Assembly (NCBI RefSeq): GCF_004214815.1
Contig: NZ_CP035926.1
Location: 124,001-188,000, forward strand
Reading direction: 5' to 3'
DNA length: 64,000 nucleotides
Source: Aliarcobacter thereius LMG 24486
GTDB lineage: Bacteria > Campylobacterota > Campylobacteria > Campylobacterales > Arcobacteraceae
The position numbers were made by a program, and so were the translations under genes. Below are positions 1 through 9,246 of the stretch, piece after piece; positions within the stretch are counted from its first letter, which is position 1, and the number at the start of each line of letters is the position of its first letter. Under the pieces are notes generated by a model. That model worked only from the letters and a program-made list of their open reading frames with translations, ran no database searches and had not been told where the DNA came from.

Positions 1-1
1 A

Positions 2-3000
2 GATGAGTATGAAATTGGTCATATGTCTTATGAATTATCAAAATTAGCAGCTATTCAAGCAAAAAAAGCTATTTCAAAATATGATACAAAAGAGAGTCCA
101 AAATTTGTATTAGCTTCTGTTGGACCAGGTACAAAACTTCCATCACTTGGACATATTACTTATGATTATATGTATGATGGTTATAAAATAATGGCTCAAG
201 GTTTAGCTGATGGTGGAACAGATGTTTTTTTACTTGAAACTTGTCAAGATCCACTTCAAATAAAAGCAGCTTTACATGCATTAAATGATGTTGCACCACA
301 AATTCCTATTATGGTTTCAGTAACTATTGAATTAAATGGAACAATGCTAATAGGAACAGATGCACAAGCAATAGCTGCTATCTTAAAACCTTTTAATATT
401 TTATCTTTAGGATTTAACTGTGGAACAGGACCTGTTCAAGTTGAGAAGCATATAAAAGCACTTAGTGAAGTTTCAAGATTTCCTATTTCAGTTCATGCAA
501 ATGCAGGGCTTCCACAAAATAGAGGTGGAAAAAGTTTTTATCCAATGGGACCTGAAGAGTTTACAAGTTTACAAAAAAGTTTTTTAGAGATAAATGGAGT
601 TGCATTTTTAGGTGGATGTTGTGGAACAACACCTGAGCATATAAAGCAATTAAGTGAAGCTGTAAATGATATTGTTCCAAAATCTCCTAATGGATTTTTA
701 AAAGCATCATTGGCATCTTTATTTAATATTGTTCCATTAAAACAAGAACCAGCACCACTTTTAATTGGTGAAAGAAGTAATGCAACAGGAAGTAAAGCTT
801 TTAGAGAACTTTTAAAGGCAAACGATTATGAAGGAACCTTAAGTGTTGCACAGCAACAAGTACGAGCTGGAGCTCATGTTATTGATGTGAGTGTTGGATT
901 TGCTGGGCGTGATGAAAGAGAAGATATGGATAAAGTTGTTGCTTTATATTCTCAAAAAATTTCACTTCCACTGATGCCTGATTCAACTCAAATAAAAGCT
1001 CTAGAATCTGCTTTAAAACAAATTGGTGGAAGATGTATTATAAACTCAGTAAATCTTGAAGATGGTGAAGAGAAGTTTGATGAGGTTTGTAAACTAGCAA
1101 AGAAATTTGGTGCAGCTCTTGTATGTTTGGTTATTGATGAAATTGGAATGGCAAAATCAAAAGAGAGAAAACTTGAAGTTGCAGAGAGAATTTTTGATTT
1201 ATGTGTAAATAGACATGGTTTTGATCCTGCTGATTTAGTATTTGATATGCTTACATTTACTATTGGTAGTGGAGATGAAGAGTACAGAACAGCTGGAATA
1301 GAAACAATGGAAGCAATAAGAGAGTTTCAAATAAGACATCCAGAAGCTGGAACAACACTTGGATTATCAAATATATCTTTTGGACTTGCTCAAAATGCAA
1401 GAATTTATCTAAACTCTATCTATCTTGATCATTGTGTAAAAGCAGGACTTACAAGTGCTATTGTAAATGTAAAACATATTATTCCTCTAAATAAAATAAG
1501 CGATGAAGATAAAAAAGCTTGTGATGATTTAATATTTAATAATCAAAAAGATGGTGATCCACTATTTAAATTTATTGAGCATTTTTCAAATGTTGAAGAT
1601 AAAGCAGAGCAAAGTGATGAAGAGTATCAAAATTTAAGTCCAGAAGAAAAAGTAAAGAAATTACTTTTAGATGGAGACAAAGAAAGAATGATACCTTTAG
1701 TTCTTGAACTAAAAGATTTGATGGCTCCTGAAATTATTGTAAATGAGTGGTTGATTGATGGAATGAAAGTAATAGGAGAGCTATTTGGAAGTGGACAGAT
1801 GCAACTTCCATTTGTTCTTCAAAGTGCAGAAACTATGAAAACAACTGTTGATGCTTTAAATCCATATTTGCCAAAACAAGAAAAAGCAAGTGAAACAACT
1901 ATGGTGATTGGTACAGTTAAAGGAGATGTTCATGATGTTGGTAAAAACTTAGTTGATATTATTTTAAGTAATAATGGATTTAAGATTATAAACATAGGAA
2001 TTAAAGCTGATTTATCAAAATTTATAGAAGCTGCAAAAGAGCATAATGCAGATGCAATTGGAATGAGTGGATTACTTGTAAAAAGTACAGCTGTTATGAA
2101 AGAAAATCTTGAAGAGATGCAAAAACTTGGACTTAAAATTCCTGTTATGCTTGGTGGAGCTGCTCTTACAAAAAGCTTTGTAGATGATTATTGTAGAACA
2201 ATTTATGATGGACCAATATTTTATTGTAGAGATGCCTTTGATGGTGTTATAGCTATGCAAAGAGTAGAAAAAGGTGGAGAACTTGATACAAAAATGGCTT
2301 CTGATTTAATTGAAAGAATTGATACAAGTGATAAAGTAGAGAAAGAAGTAGTAGAAATTCCTCCATATGAGGAGATTTCTATGCCAGAAAGAACATTTAT
2401 TGTTCCACCATATTGGCACAGAGTTGCAAAAACAGGTGATGAACTTGATAAAGAGCTTATTTTTTCTTGGATAAATCATAGAGTATTATTTAGGCAAAGA
2501 TGGGGATATAAAAGAGGAAAACAGACTCCTGAAGTATTTATGAAATATGAAAGAGAAGTTGTAGAACCAACTTATGAAGCTATAAAAGAAGAGTTAATTA
2601 GTAAAAAAGTATTTGATCCAATAGCTATTCATAGCTATTTCCCTTGTATTGCAAAAGATAATAAACTATATATTTTTGATAAAAAATATAGTTATAACAA
2701 TCTTGAAGAGGCAAAAAATGTTCCAGCTTTAAGTGAAGCTATAAAAGTGATGGAGTTTCCAAGGCAAAGAAGAAAACCTTTTAGATGTATTGCTGACTTT
2801 TTTGCAAATGATAGATTAGATGTTATAGGATTTACACTTGCAAGTGCAGGACTTAAAATAAGTGATTATGAAAGAGAATTTTATGATAAAGGTGAGTTTA
2901 CAAAATATTATCAAATTCATGGTGTTGGAGTTGAATTAGCAGAAGCTTTAGCTGAGGTTTTACACAAACAAATAAGACTTGATTGGAATATAGTTCCAAA

Positions 3001-3226
3001 TGAAGGTCATAAAATAAGTGATGTTCAGATGAAACAATATGTAGGATGTAGATATTCTCCAGGTTATGCAGCTTGTCCAGAACTTAGTCAAAGTAGAGAT
3101 ATTTTTGATTTATTAAATCCAGAAGAGTTTGGAATTGAAATAAGTGAGACTTTTCAAATGCATCCAGAACAAACAACTTGTGCAATTGTTGTCCACAACA
3201 AAGAAGCAAATTATTATAATGTATAA
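2..3226 (+). CDS. metH: Cobalamin-dependent methionine synthase, 5' end outside the window
   Basis: MetH transfers a methyl group from 5-methyltetrahydrofolate to homocysteine through cobalamin in the cytoplasm. The frame is open to the first bases of the window (DEYEIGH precedes the first ATG at 23), so the N-terminus is missing. Numbering from that ATG, the visible order is: end of the homocysteine-binding domain with zinc-ligand motif GGCCGTTPEHI (about 197), pterin-binding domain (GERSNATGSK, about 248), B12 domain with lower-ligand motif DVHDVGKN (about 635), and the AdoMet reactivation domain with RYSPGYAACPE (about 1010). All modules look intact. It is followed at once by a hairpin terminator. 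With luxS nearby it serves methionine and methyl-cycle metabolism. Confidence 0.96.
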   Translation, partial: DEYEIGHMSYELSKLAAIQAKKAISKYDTKESPKFVLASVGPGTKLPSLGHITYDYMYDGYKIMAQGLADGGTDVFLLETCQDPLQIKAALHALNDVAPQIPIMVSVTIELNGTMLIGTDAQAIAAILKPFNILSLGFNCGTGPVQVEKHIKALSEVSRFPISVHANAGLPQNRGGKSFYPMGPEEFTSLQKSFLEINGVAFLGGCCGTTPEHIKQLSEAVNDIVPKSPNGFLKASLASLFNIVPLKQEPAPLLIGERSNATGSKAFRELLKANDYEGTLSVAQQQVRAGAHVIDVSVGFAGRDEREDMDKVVALYSQKISLPLMPDSTQIKALESALKQIGGRCIINSVNLEDGEEKFDEVCKLAKKFGAALVCLVIDEIGMAKSKERKLEVAERIFDLCVNRHGFDPADLVFDMLTFTIGSGDEEYRTAGIETMEAIREFQIRHPEAGTTLGLSNISFGLAQNARIYLNSIYLDHCVKAGLTSAIVNVKHIIPLNKISDEDKKACDDLIFNNQKDGDPLFKFIEHFSNVEDKAEQSDEEYQNLSPEEKVKKLLLDGDKERMIPLVLELKDLMAPEIIVNEWLIDGMKVIGELFGSGQMQLPFVLQSAETMKTTVDALNPYLPKQEKASETTMVIGTVKGDVHDVGKNLVDIILSNNGFKIINIGIKADLSKFIEAAKEHNADAIGMSGLLVKSTAVMKENLEEMQKLGLKIPVMLGGAALTKSFVDDYCRTIYDGPIFYCRDAFDGVIAMQRVEKGGELDTKMASDLIERIDTSDKVEKEVVEIPPYEEISMPERTFIVPPYWHRVAKTGDELDKELIFSWINHRVLFRQRWGYKRGKQTPEVFMKYEREVVEPTYEAIKEELISKKVFDPIAIHSYFPCIAKDNKLYIFDKKYSYNNLEEAKNVPALSEAIKVMEFPRQRRKPFRCIADFFANDRLDVIGFTLASAGLKISDYEREFYDKGEFTKYYQIHGVGVELAEALAEVLHKQIRLDWNIVPNEGHKISDVQMKQYVGCRYSPGYAACPELSQSRDIFDLLNPEEFGIEISETFQMHPEQTTCAIVVHNKEANYYNV

Positions 3227-3254
3227 AAAGAAGTGAGATAAATTCACTTCTTTT
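3226..3254. terminator. Bidirectional hairpin terminator between metH and doxX
   Basis: An 11-bp perfect inverted repeat (3226-3236 with 3244-3254, 7-nt loop) has an A-run on its left and a T-run on its right. It can therefore end transcription of metH (+) and of the convergent DoxX gene (-). Confidence 0.7.
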
Positions 3255-3257
3255 ATA

Positions 3258-3668
3258 TTATGCCTTTAAGCTATATTTTCCTGAACCAATAAACATAATT
3301 GCAATAGAACCTAAAAGGTAGATTAAAGCTAGTTCAATCACAGGACCACCTGATTTACTTAAAGCAAAAATTTCATGGCTATGAGCTAAAAATATAGCAG
3401 CAACCATAGTAAGAGCAAGAAACAGAGCAGAAGTTCTTACAAAAATTCCTAAAACAATCATAAGTGGAAATAAAACTTCACCTAAATAAACACCATAAGC
3501 AAAGAATTCTGGAAAACCAGCTTTTGTAGTTAGAAATTTAATACCATCAATTCCACCAATTATCTTTGCCCAACCGTGAAATAGCATAAGACCACCAATA
3601 GTTAATCTTAAAATTAGTTTTCCAAGATCAGAACTTAAACCTGATAATTTACTTTCAATACATTTCAT
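3258..3668 (-). CDS. DoxX family inner membrane protein
   Basis: The protein has 136 residues, about four hydrophobic segments and the DoxX pattern near the N-terminus (LILRLTIGGLMLFHGWAKI), followed by GVYLGEVLFPLMIVLG. DoxX proteins are small integral membrane proteins. Some are linked to quinone-dependent thiosulfate oxidation or redox stress, but the family is too broad to assign a substrate here. The start has a good AAGGA ribosome-binding site. The gene is convergent with metH and appears monocistronic. Confidence 0.85.
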   Translation of the reverse strand: MKCIESKLSGLSSDLGKLILRLTIGGLMLFHGWAKIIGGIDGIKFLTTKAGFPEFFAYGVYLGEVLFPLMIVLGIFVRTSALFLALTMVAAIFLAHSHEIFALSKSGGPVIELALIYLLGSIAIMFIGSGKYSLKA

Positions 3669-3788
3669 TCTATTCCTTTATATTTTTTTGTGATTGTACC
3701 TTGAAAATTATTATCAACAGATTAGGAGTTTTTAACTCTAATTTTAATAAAGTAAGATAAAATACAAAATTAATTTTTAGGAAAAGAT

Positions 3789-4283
3789 ATGAGAGAAAAA
3801 AGCATTTTGACTATGATTTTAGATTTTGTTTATTCAAAGTCTAAACAGCCAGTACTTTTAAAAGACTTATTAGTTGCTTCAATACAGCATAGCAATGGAC
3901 TTGAAGCAGATAGTACAAGATTAGGTTTTAGATTAAAACTTACAAGAGCTTATTTTGTTTATATAGCTTTAGTTTTATCTTTTTTAGTGCCATTATCTTT
4001 GCTTACTCATAAACCTTTAGCAAATATTGACCCACATATTTCTATTTTAGGAGCTATGATAATAACAGCTTTAATTTTTATGGGTTTTAATTATTTTATA
4101 GATTTTCTAAAAACAAGTATGACAAAGCAAAGTATTCAAAAAGCATGGAGTTTACATTTTCCATATTTTTCATATAAAGAGTACTCTTCAAAGATAAACT
4201 CTATTTTTCAACAAGCTTTAAAAGAAGAAGTACCAAAAAGGGATTTACAAAAATATATTTTGGATAGAGTTTCAACTCTTTAA
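3789..4283 (+). CDS. Hypothetical membrane protein with two predicted transmembrane helices
   Basis: I do not recognise this 164-residue protein. A polar N-terminal segment (1-50) is followed by two hydrophobic stretches at about 53-73 (YFVYIALVLSFLVPLSLL) and 85-105, then a charged C-terminal tail of about 55 residues. The layout suggests an inner-membrane hairpin with both ends on the same side. The start has an upstream AGGAAAAG. Its last four bases overlap the convergent mnmD gene. It may be a lineage-specific conserved protein; no function is assigned. Confidence 0.72.
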   Translation: MREKSILTMILDFVYSKSKQPVLLKDLLVASIQHSNGLEADSTRLGFRLKLTRAYFVYIALVLSFLVPLSLLTHKPLANIDPHISILGAMIITALIFMGFNYFIDFLKTSMTKQSIQKAWSLHFPYFSYKEYSSKINSIFQQALKEEVPKRDLQKYILDRVSTL

Positions 4284-5026
4284 TCATAAAGGGCTTTTAG
4301 CTCTTTATTTACAACTTGTTTCCACTCCATATTTACAACTTTTCCCATACTATTTTGTTCTTTTTTAAATCCTAGAGATATTTTTTTATTTAAAGCTCTA
4401 TCTTGATATATTTTAAAACCAGCTTCATACATTGATAATCTAATAGGAGTTGCAATGGCATAAGTTGTGATAATACAATCTTTTTTAGATATTTTATAAA
4501 TATCTTCAAAATACTCTTTTGTCCAAAGTTCATAATTTACTTCACTTGAAAAAGCATCTTGATAAACTATATCAAAAAAGTTGTTTGGAAAAGTTTTTAA
4601 AACTTCTCTTGCATCACCTATAAAAAGCTCTATCTTTATTTTTTCATCTTCATATTTTTGATTAAGTGATAGTTCATTTATAATATTTCTAAATTTTTCA
4701 AACTCTTTTGGATATGAGAAGTTTTGTAAAGATTTTATTAAATCAAAATCAAGCTCTGGAGAGTAGATATTTATTTTTATATCAAGATTATTTTCTAAGA
4801 TATAAAAAATAGTTGCAAAACTATTGTAACCCAAACCAAAACAGATATCTAAAATATTTAGTTCTTTTTTATTTTGATGATATAAAAAAGCTGGAAAAAT
4901 ATGCTTATGTAAAGCTTCGTTTATAGCACCATCTTTCGTATTGTGAAAGTGTTGATTATATTTTTTTGAATATAGAGTATTTGAGCCATCTTCTGTAGAT
5001 ACTAAAATATTTTGACTATTTTCCAA
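4280..5026 (-). CDS. mnmD: tRNA (mnm5s2U34) methyltransferase MnmD-type (MnmC methyltransferase domain only)
   Basis: The 248-residue protein matches the SAM-dependent methyltransferase half of MnmC. Visible motifs are NILDICFGLGYNSF (SAM-binding motif I, about 58), IELFIGDAREVLKTFP and DIVYQDAFSSEVNYELW, followed by the family sequence TYAIATPIRLSMYEAGF. It makes mnm5(s2)U at the tRNA wobble base. The FAD-dependent oxidase half of bifunctional MnmC is absent, so this is the stand-alone MnmD arrangement. No in-frame ATG fits. The best start is TTG at 5026, about 7 nt after GGAT. It lies 38 nt behind luxS on the same strand, with an inverted repeat over the start codon. Confidence 0.85.
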   Translation of the reverse strand: MENSQNILVSTEDGSNTLYSKKYNQHFHNTKDGAINEALHKHIFPAFLYHQNKKELNILDICFGLGYNSFATIFYILENNLDIKINIYSPELDFDLIKSLQNFSYPKEFEKFRNIINELSLNQKYEDEKIKIELFIGDAREVLKTFPNNFFDIVYQDAFSSEVNYELWTKEYFEDIYKISKKDCIITTYAIATPIRLSMYEAGFKIYQDRALNKKISLGFKKEQNSMGKVVNMEWKQVVNKELKALYD

Positions 5027-5048
5027 ATAGATAATCCATTTGGAAAAT
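5018..5048 (-). repeat. Perfect 11-bp inverted repeat overlapping the mnmD start codon
   Basis: The arms at 5018-5028 and 5038-5048 are exact reverse complements separated by 9 nt. The TTG start of mnmD (5026-5024) lies inside one arm and the Shine-Dalgarno-like GGA falls in the loop or arm edge. There is no T-run, so this is not a classical terminator. It could be an RNA hairpin that masks the start or an operator. Confidence 0.6.
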
Positions 5049-5064
5049 TGAGATATTTATCATT

Positions 5065-5580
5065 TTAGTTTCCTAAACTTGCTAACTTTTCATCACTTAA
5101 AAATAACTTTTCATTTGACATAATGCCAATTTTTGTATTTAAAATATCATTTGCAATCTCTTTTGCTTCATCAAGTGAGTGCATTTCACAAGTTCCACAT
5201 TGAAAAATATTTAACTCTGGAATATCATCTTGAGTTTTTACATTTAAAACATCTTTCATAGCATTTTCCCAAGCTAGAGCAACTGTTTGTTCTTTTGGTT
5301 CTCCAATTAAACTCATATAAAATCCAGTTCTACAACCCATTGGAGAAACATCAATTATCTCAACAGATGAAGAGTTTAAATGATTTCTAATAAATCCAGC
5401 AAATAGATGCTCTAAAGTGTGAGTTCCTTTTTCACTCATCATTTTTTCATTTGGTTTATAAAATCTTAAATCAAAAACAGTGATAATATCTCCTTTTGGA
5501 GTTTGCATAGTTTTTGCAACTCTCACAGCAGGTGAAGGCATAATTGTGTGATCAACTCTAAAACTATCTAATAGTGGCAT
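5065..5580 (-). CDS. luxS: S-ribosylhomocysteine lyase LuxS
   Basis: LuxS cleaves S-ribosylhomocysteine to homocysteine and the autoinducer-2 precursor DPD. The metal-binding HTLEH motif (about residue 54), the catalytic-cysteine region MGCRTGFYM (about 82) and CGTCEMHSL (about 126) are present. Length is 171 residues, typical of the family. The open frame extends further upstream, but the start at 5580 gives the canonical MPLLDSF N-terminus and has an AAAAGGATATAAA leader. The homocysteine it releases can feed MetH, encoded nearby. mnmD follows on the same strand and may be co-transcribed. Confidence 0.95.
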   Translation of the reverse strand: MPLLDSFRVDHTIMPSPAVRVAKTMQTPKGDIITVFDLRFYKPNEKMMSEKGTHTLEHLFAGFIRNHLNSSSVEIIDVSPMGCRTGFYMSLIGEPKEQTVALAWENAMKDVLNVKTQDDIPELNIFQCGTCEMHSLDEAKEIANDILNTKIGIMSNEKLFLSDEKLASLGN

Positions 5581-5623
5581 TTTATATCCTTTTTTCTTAT
5601 ATATTTTTTTAAAATTTTGAAAA

Positions 5624-5629
5624 ATTATA
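5624..5629 (-). promoter_or_regulatory. Candidate -10 element for luxS
   Basis: On the minus strand the sequence reads TATAAT 44 nt upstream of the luxS start, in a T-rich context typical of Campylobacterota sigma-70 promoters that lack a strong -35. This is inference from sequence only. Confidence 0.45.
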
Positions 5630-5715
5630 GCCAAAGAAATGTAAAGTGCTATTAAATCACAATTTAGAACTTTTTGACTAAGATTAATCAAAAATTATCT
5701 AAAAGAGAGTTTTCT

Positions 5716-7155
5716 ATGGAATTAGTTTATTTGTGGGTTGAAAAGTATAAAAATATACATAAGCAGGGGTTTAGTTTTTCGCCTAGGTTTAGATGTGAAT
5801 ATGATGAAGAGAAAAATGAATTAACAATAAATGAAAATAAAGATTATATCAGTATTTTTCCTGATAATATAAATATTACTGCTATTGTTGGGGAGAATGG
5901 GAGTGGAAAAAGTAGTATAATAGAAGATGTTTTAAGTCAAACTTCTAATCATATTATAATGTACATAGATGAAAATCAATTTTATATTTCATCTAGAAAA
6001 GAAATTGAATGTAAAGTAAAATATATTAAAAGTAAATTAATAAATCGCATATCCCTAAGTTCTGATGTAATAAAAACTGCAAATGTAATTGACTTTCGTA
6101 GTTTTTGTGATATTGGAACATCTAATTCAAATCTTTATATTAAAGATTGTTTACAAGGTAAAAATTTTGAAATACTAAATTTAGGTAAATTACAGCAAAA
6201 CATCTATAAAAAAATTTTTCAAATTTTCAAAGAAAAAATTAATTTAAAATTTAATTTCACTCCAACTAGGGTTATATTGAGTTTTAAAGATGAAAATATA
6301 AAAGAATTCTCAGAAGATAAAAAAATATTTTTTAAAAAACTAAAAGATAATCATAGGAACGAAGGTTCTATTAAAGGAAATGGTTATGAAATAAAAGATT
6401 TTATAAATAATTACTTAAATAACAATAAAGACATTTTTTTTGAACTACTTAAAGATGAAGTAATAAGTGTGATGTTATATGATGAATTAGAGAGAAATAT
6501 TTTCCATTTAAGTAATGGAGAAAGAAAACAATTTATTGACATGATTCTAGTATATGAAAAATTAAAAGAAAGAAATACAAATTGTTTAATATTGTTAGAT
6601 GAACCAGACTTAGGTATTCATCCATATTGGCAAAAAAAGTATGTTAAAGAATTGATAAATATATTTTCTAATTTTGGTAAAAAACTTCATTTTATTATAA
6701 CTTCTCATTCCCCATTCATTCTTTAAGACCTACCAAAAGAAAATGTGATTTTTTTAGAAAAAGGAAAACAAGTTTATCCTTTTGAAGATGGAAAACAGAC
6801 TTTCGGAGCAAATATTCATACTTTACTTTCTCATGGATTTTTTATGAAAAAGGGGCTTATGGGTGAGTTTGCGAAAGAGAAGATTCAATCAATTATAAAA
6901 TATCATGAAGAACTTTTGAAAAAAGAACTAACTAAAGAAGAAAACAAAAATCAAAGAGATGAAGAAAAAGAAATTTATGAAAAAGAGCATAAAAGCCAAT
7001 TTTGGCAAATTCAATCAATTATCGGAGATGACTATTTAAAACAAGTGATTAAAAATCATTTAATAGAAATAGAAAAGATAGTTTTAGGAAATGATAAAGC
7101 AAAAGAGGAAGAGATAAAAAGACTAGAGGCTCAAATTGAGCAATTGAGAAAATAA
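5716..7155 (+). pseudogene. AAA/ABC-type ATPase, PtuA-like, interrupted by an in-frame stop
   Basis: Read through, this is a protein of about 480 residues. It has a Walker A (GENGSGKSS, about 73), an ABC-like signature (LSNGERKQF, about 273), a Walker B (LILLDEPDLGIHP, about 294) and a switch histidine (ITSHSPFIL, about 331). At 6724-6726 a TAA interrupts the frame just after SHSPFIL. The same frame continues as DLPKENVIFLEKG, the usual continuation of this family, so a single sense codon has become a stop. The ATG at 5716 is chosen (AAAAGAGAG upstream) over an earlier in-frame ATG at 5674 within the luxS promoter region. With the HNH gene behind it the pair resembles a Septu/PtuAB-type defence module. 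Truncation removes about the last 145 residues, so loss of function is likely. Confidence 0.8.
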
Positions 7156-7156
7156 G

Positions 7157-8055
7157 ATGTTAAAAATAAATTATTCATCAAATTCAGAAGATAACTATTA
7201 TAAAGAAATTGCAAAAAGTAAAGCTGATAAATTTAATGGTTTAACTTTAGAAGAGTATTATAATAAGCATTATAAAAAGTTATTAATTTATGAATTAAAA
7301 GAGATTCTTTGTGGAAATTTTGAAAAACTTATAGAGATTAAAAATAAGCTTGGTAAAAAAAATGATAATAAAATTAAAAGGTTTTTTAATTATGATAAAT
7401 CTAAAATAAATAACTCTTTACCTTTAATCTCAAAACTACAACCTAAAATATCAAAATTCTTTCAAGAAAATGTAGAAGTTCACACTTGTTATTACTGCAA
7501 TATTGATTTTATAAATACTTTCAAAAAAATAATGTAACAAAAAATGCTTTTACTTTAGATCATGTTTTAGAAAAAGCAGATTATCCATTTTTGGGATTGA
7601 GTTTATACAATCTAGTCCCTAGCTGTTATATATGTAATAGTAAAGTTAAAGATTCAAAAATACTATTTGAGTTCTCTCCAACAAATAAAGATTTTGATTT
7701 TGATGAAAGAGTAAAGTTTAAATCATTTATTTCAAATTCAAATCTTCAAATAGAAAAAGAAGAGGATTTCTATGTAAAATTAGTAGAAAATTATTCAAAC
7801 AAATATGATAAATATATTGAGAGTTTAAATTTAAATAATAGATATGATTACCATAAATATAAAGTTTTGGAAATGATTCAAAAAAGAAGAGAATATCCAG
7901 ATAGTAGAATAAAAGAGTTATCAGATTTAACACAAAAAACACAAGAAGAGATAAAACAAGATTTATTTGGAATTTATATTTTAGAAGATTTACATAAACG
8001 CCCACTTTCAAAATTAATCAAAGATATTAGCGAAGAGTTGGATTTAATAAATTAA
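7157..8055 (+). pseudogene. HNH endonuclease, PtuB-like, broken by a frameshift in a poly-A tract
   Basis: Two overlapping reading frames encode one HNH protein of about 299 residues. The first ends with the zinc motif CYYCN at about residue 113, then a stop at 7535-7537. The second, in the -1 frame, continues with TLDHVLEKADYPFLGLSLYN and the second zinc pair CYIC. Joining them needs one extra A in the seven-A run at 7523-7529, which restores FKKNNVTKNAFTLDH. The HNH histidine and both Cys pairs are otherwise intact. The gene starts one base after the upstream ATPase stop, so the two were an operon. It could also be a sequencing error or a slippage-prone tract, but the stop in the partner gene favours decay. 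Confidence 0.78.
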
Positions 8056-8135
8056 AATAAATCTTTCTAGAAAGATACTTTTTATAAAATTTTGGTAAAC
8101 TTCTTTTTAGTTTATTAAAAAAAGAGAAAGGTATT

Positions 8136-9245
8136 ATGAAAAAGAGTAAATATTTCATCCTTGAGAAAAATGAAAATAACTATATTTTAAAGCTTCAAGA
8201 TGAGTGGAATATAAAGAATCTTTCAAAGATTGTAAACTCATTTAAAGATATTGTTTTTCACAGAAATAAAAATCTTACTATCTCTTTTAAAGATTTAAAA
8301 GAGCTTGATAGTTCATCAGCTATATTTTTGGTTTCAAAATTAAAACTTCTACAAGAACATCAATTAGATTTTGAAGATGCAGATAAATATAGAAATATAT
8401 TTTTGTTTTATTGGAACAACTTTGAACAAAAAGAACAAGAGAAACAAAAAGAGAACTTCATTTATAAAGTTGGAGAAAAAAGCTATAAAATATATAAAAC
8501 TTTTAATCTTTTTATTGTTTTTGTTGGAGAGTTGTTTTTTCATATCTATCAATCACTATTTAAACCAAAAAAAATAAGAGTAAAAACAGTTTTAGAACAA
8601 ATAGAGAATTCAGCTTATAAAGCACTTATTATTGTAGTTGTTACATCTTTTTTAGTTGGAGTTGTTATTGCTTATCAAGGAGCTGTACAGCTTGAAAAGT
8701 TTGGAGCAAATATTTTTGTAGTTGAGATGATAAGTATCTCTATGTTTAGGGAGATTGCCCCACTTATTACAGCTATTGTAATTGCTGGAAGAAGTGCAAG
8801 TAGCTACACAGCAGAAATAGGAGCTATGAAAATAACAGATGAAATAGATGCTATGAAAACTATGGGATTTGAACCAGCACTTTATTTGACTCTTCCTAGA
8901 GTTTTAGCACTTGCTATTTCTCTTCCTTTATTGGTTTTTTTAAGTGATATTGTGGGAATTATGGGTGGAATGCTTGTAGCTTTTACTTCACTTGATATTA
9001 CATATTTAGAATTTATAAATAGATTGCAAAATGAAGTTCCAGTAAAACATCTATTTTTAGGAGTATTTAAAGCATTTGTATTTGGTATATTTATTGCACT
9101 TATTGCTTGTTTTAGAGGTTTTCAAGTCCAAAACAATACAACAAGTATTGGAAAATATACAACTATGAGTGTGGTAAATGCTATTTTTATGGTTATTTTA
9201 CTAGATGCTGTGTTCTCTGTAATTTTTACAAAGATAGGAATATAA
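8136..9245 (+). CDS. mlaE: Mla-type ABC transporter permease with N-terminal STAS domain
   Basis: MlaE-family permeases form the membrane channel of lipid transporters that work with an MCE protein. Residues 1 to about 90 resemble a STAS (MlaB-like) domain (FKDLKELDSSSAIFLVSKL). Residues from about 155 carry the MlaE permease, with the segments FREIAPLITAIVIAGRSASS and YTAEIGAMKITDEIDAM typical of the family and five or so hydrophobic helices. Fusion of STAS to permease replaces a separate mlaB. AGAAAGG precedes the start. The genes for ATPase, MCE protein and lipoprotein follow with 1-nt gaps or overlaps. Confidence 0.9.
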   Translation: MKKSKYFILEKNENNYILKLQDEWNIKNLSKIVNSFKDIVFHRNKNLTISFKDLKELDSSSAIFLVSKLKLLQEHQLDFEDADKYRNIFLFYWNNFEQKEQEKQKENFIYKVGEKSYKIYKTFNLFIVFVGELFFHIYQSLFKPKKIRVKTVLEQIENSAYKALIIVVVTSFLVGVVIAYQGAVQLEKFGANIFVVEMISISMFREIAPLITAIVIAGRSASSYTAEIGAMKITDEIDAMKTMGFEPALYLTLPRVLALAISLPLLVFLSDIVGIMGGMLVAFTSLDITYLEFINRLQNEVPVKHLFLGVFKAFVFGIFIALIACFRGFQVQNNTTSIGKYTTMSVVNAIFMVILLDAVFSVIFTKIGI

Positions 9246-9246
9246 A

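Noticed and set aside
5581-5691. Upstream extension of the luxS frame
   Set aside because: Canonical LuxS begins MPLLDSF at 5580 with a good ribosome-binding site; the extension is AT-rich leader.
5674-5715. Earlier in-frame ATG for the PtuA-like ATPase
   Set aside because: The next ATG (5716) has a ribosome-binding site and gives the usual family N-terminus; the upstream codons are in the luxS promoter area.
7727-8011. Minus-strand ORF inside the HNH gene
   Set aside because: Antisense shadow of the coding frame; hydrophobic low-complexity product.
8056-8135. Terminator hairpin (ATCTTT/AAAGAT) between the HNH gene and mlaE
   Set aside because: Only a 6-bp AT-rich stem with a short T stretch; too weak to annotate.
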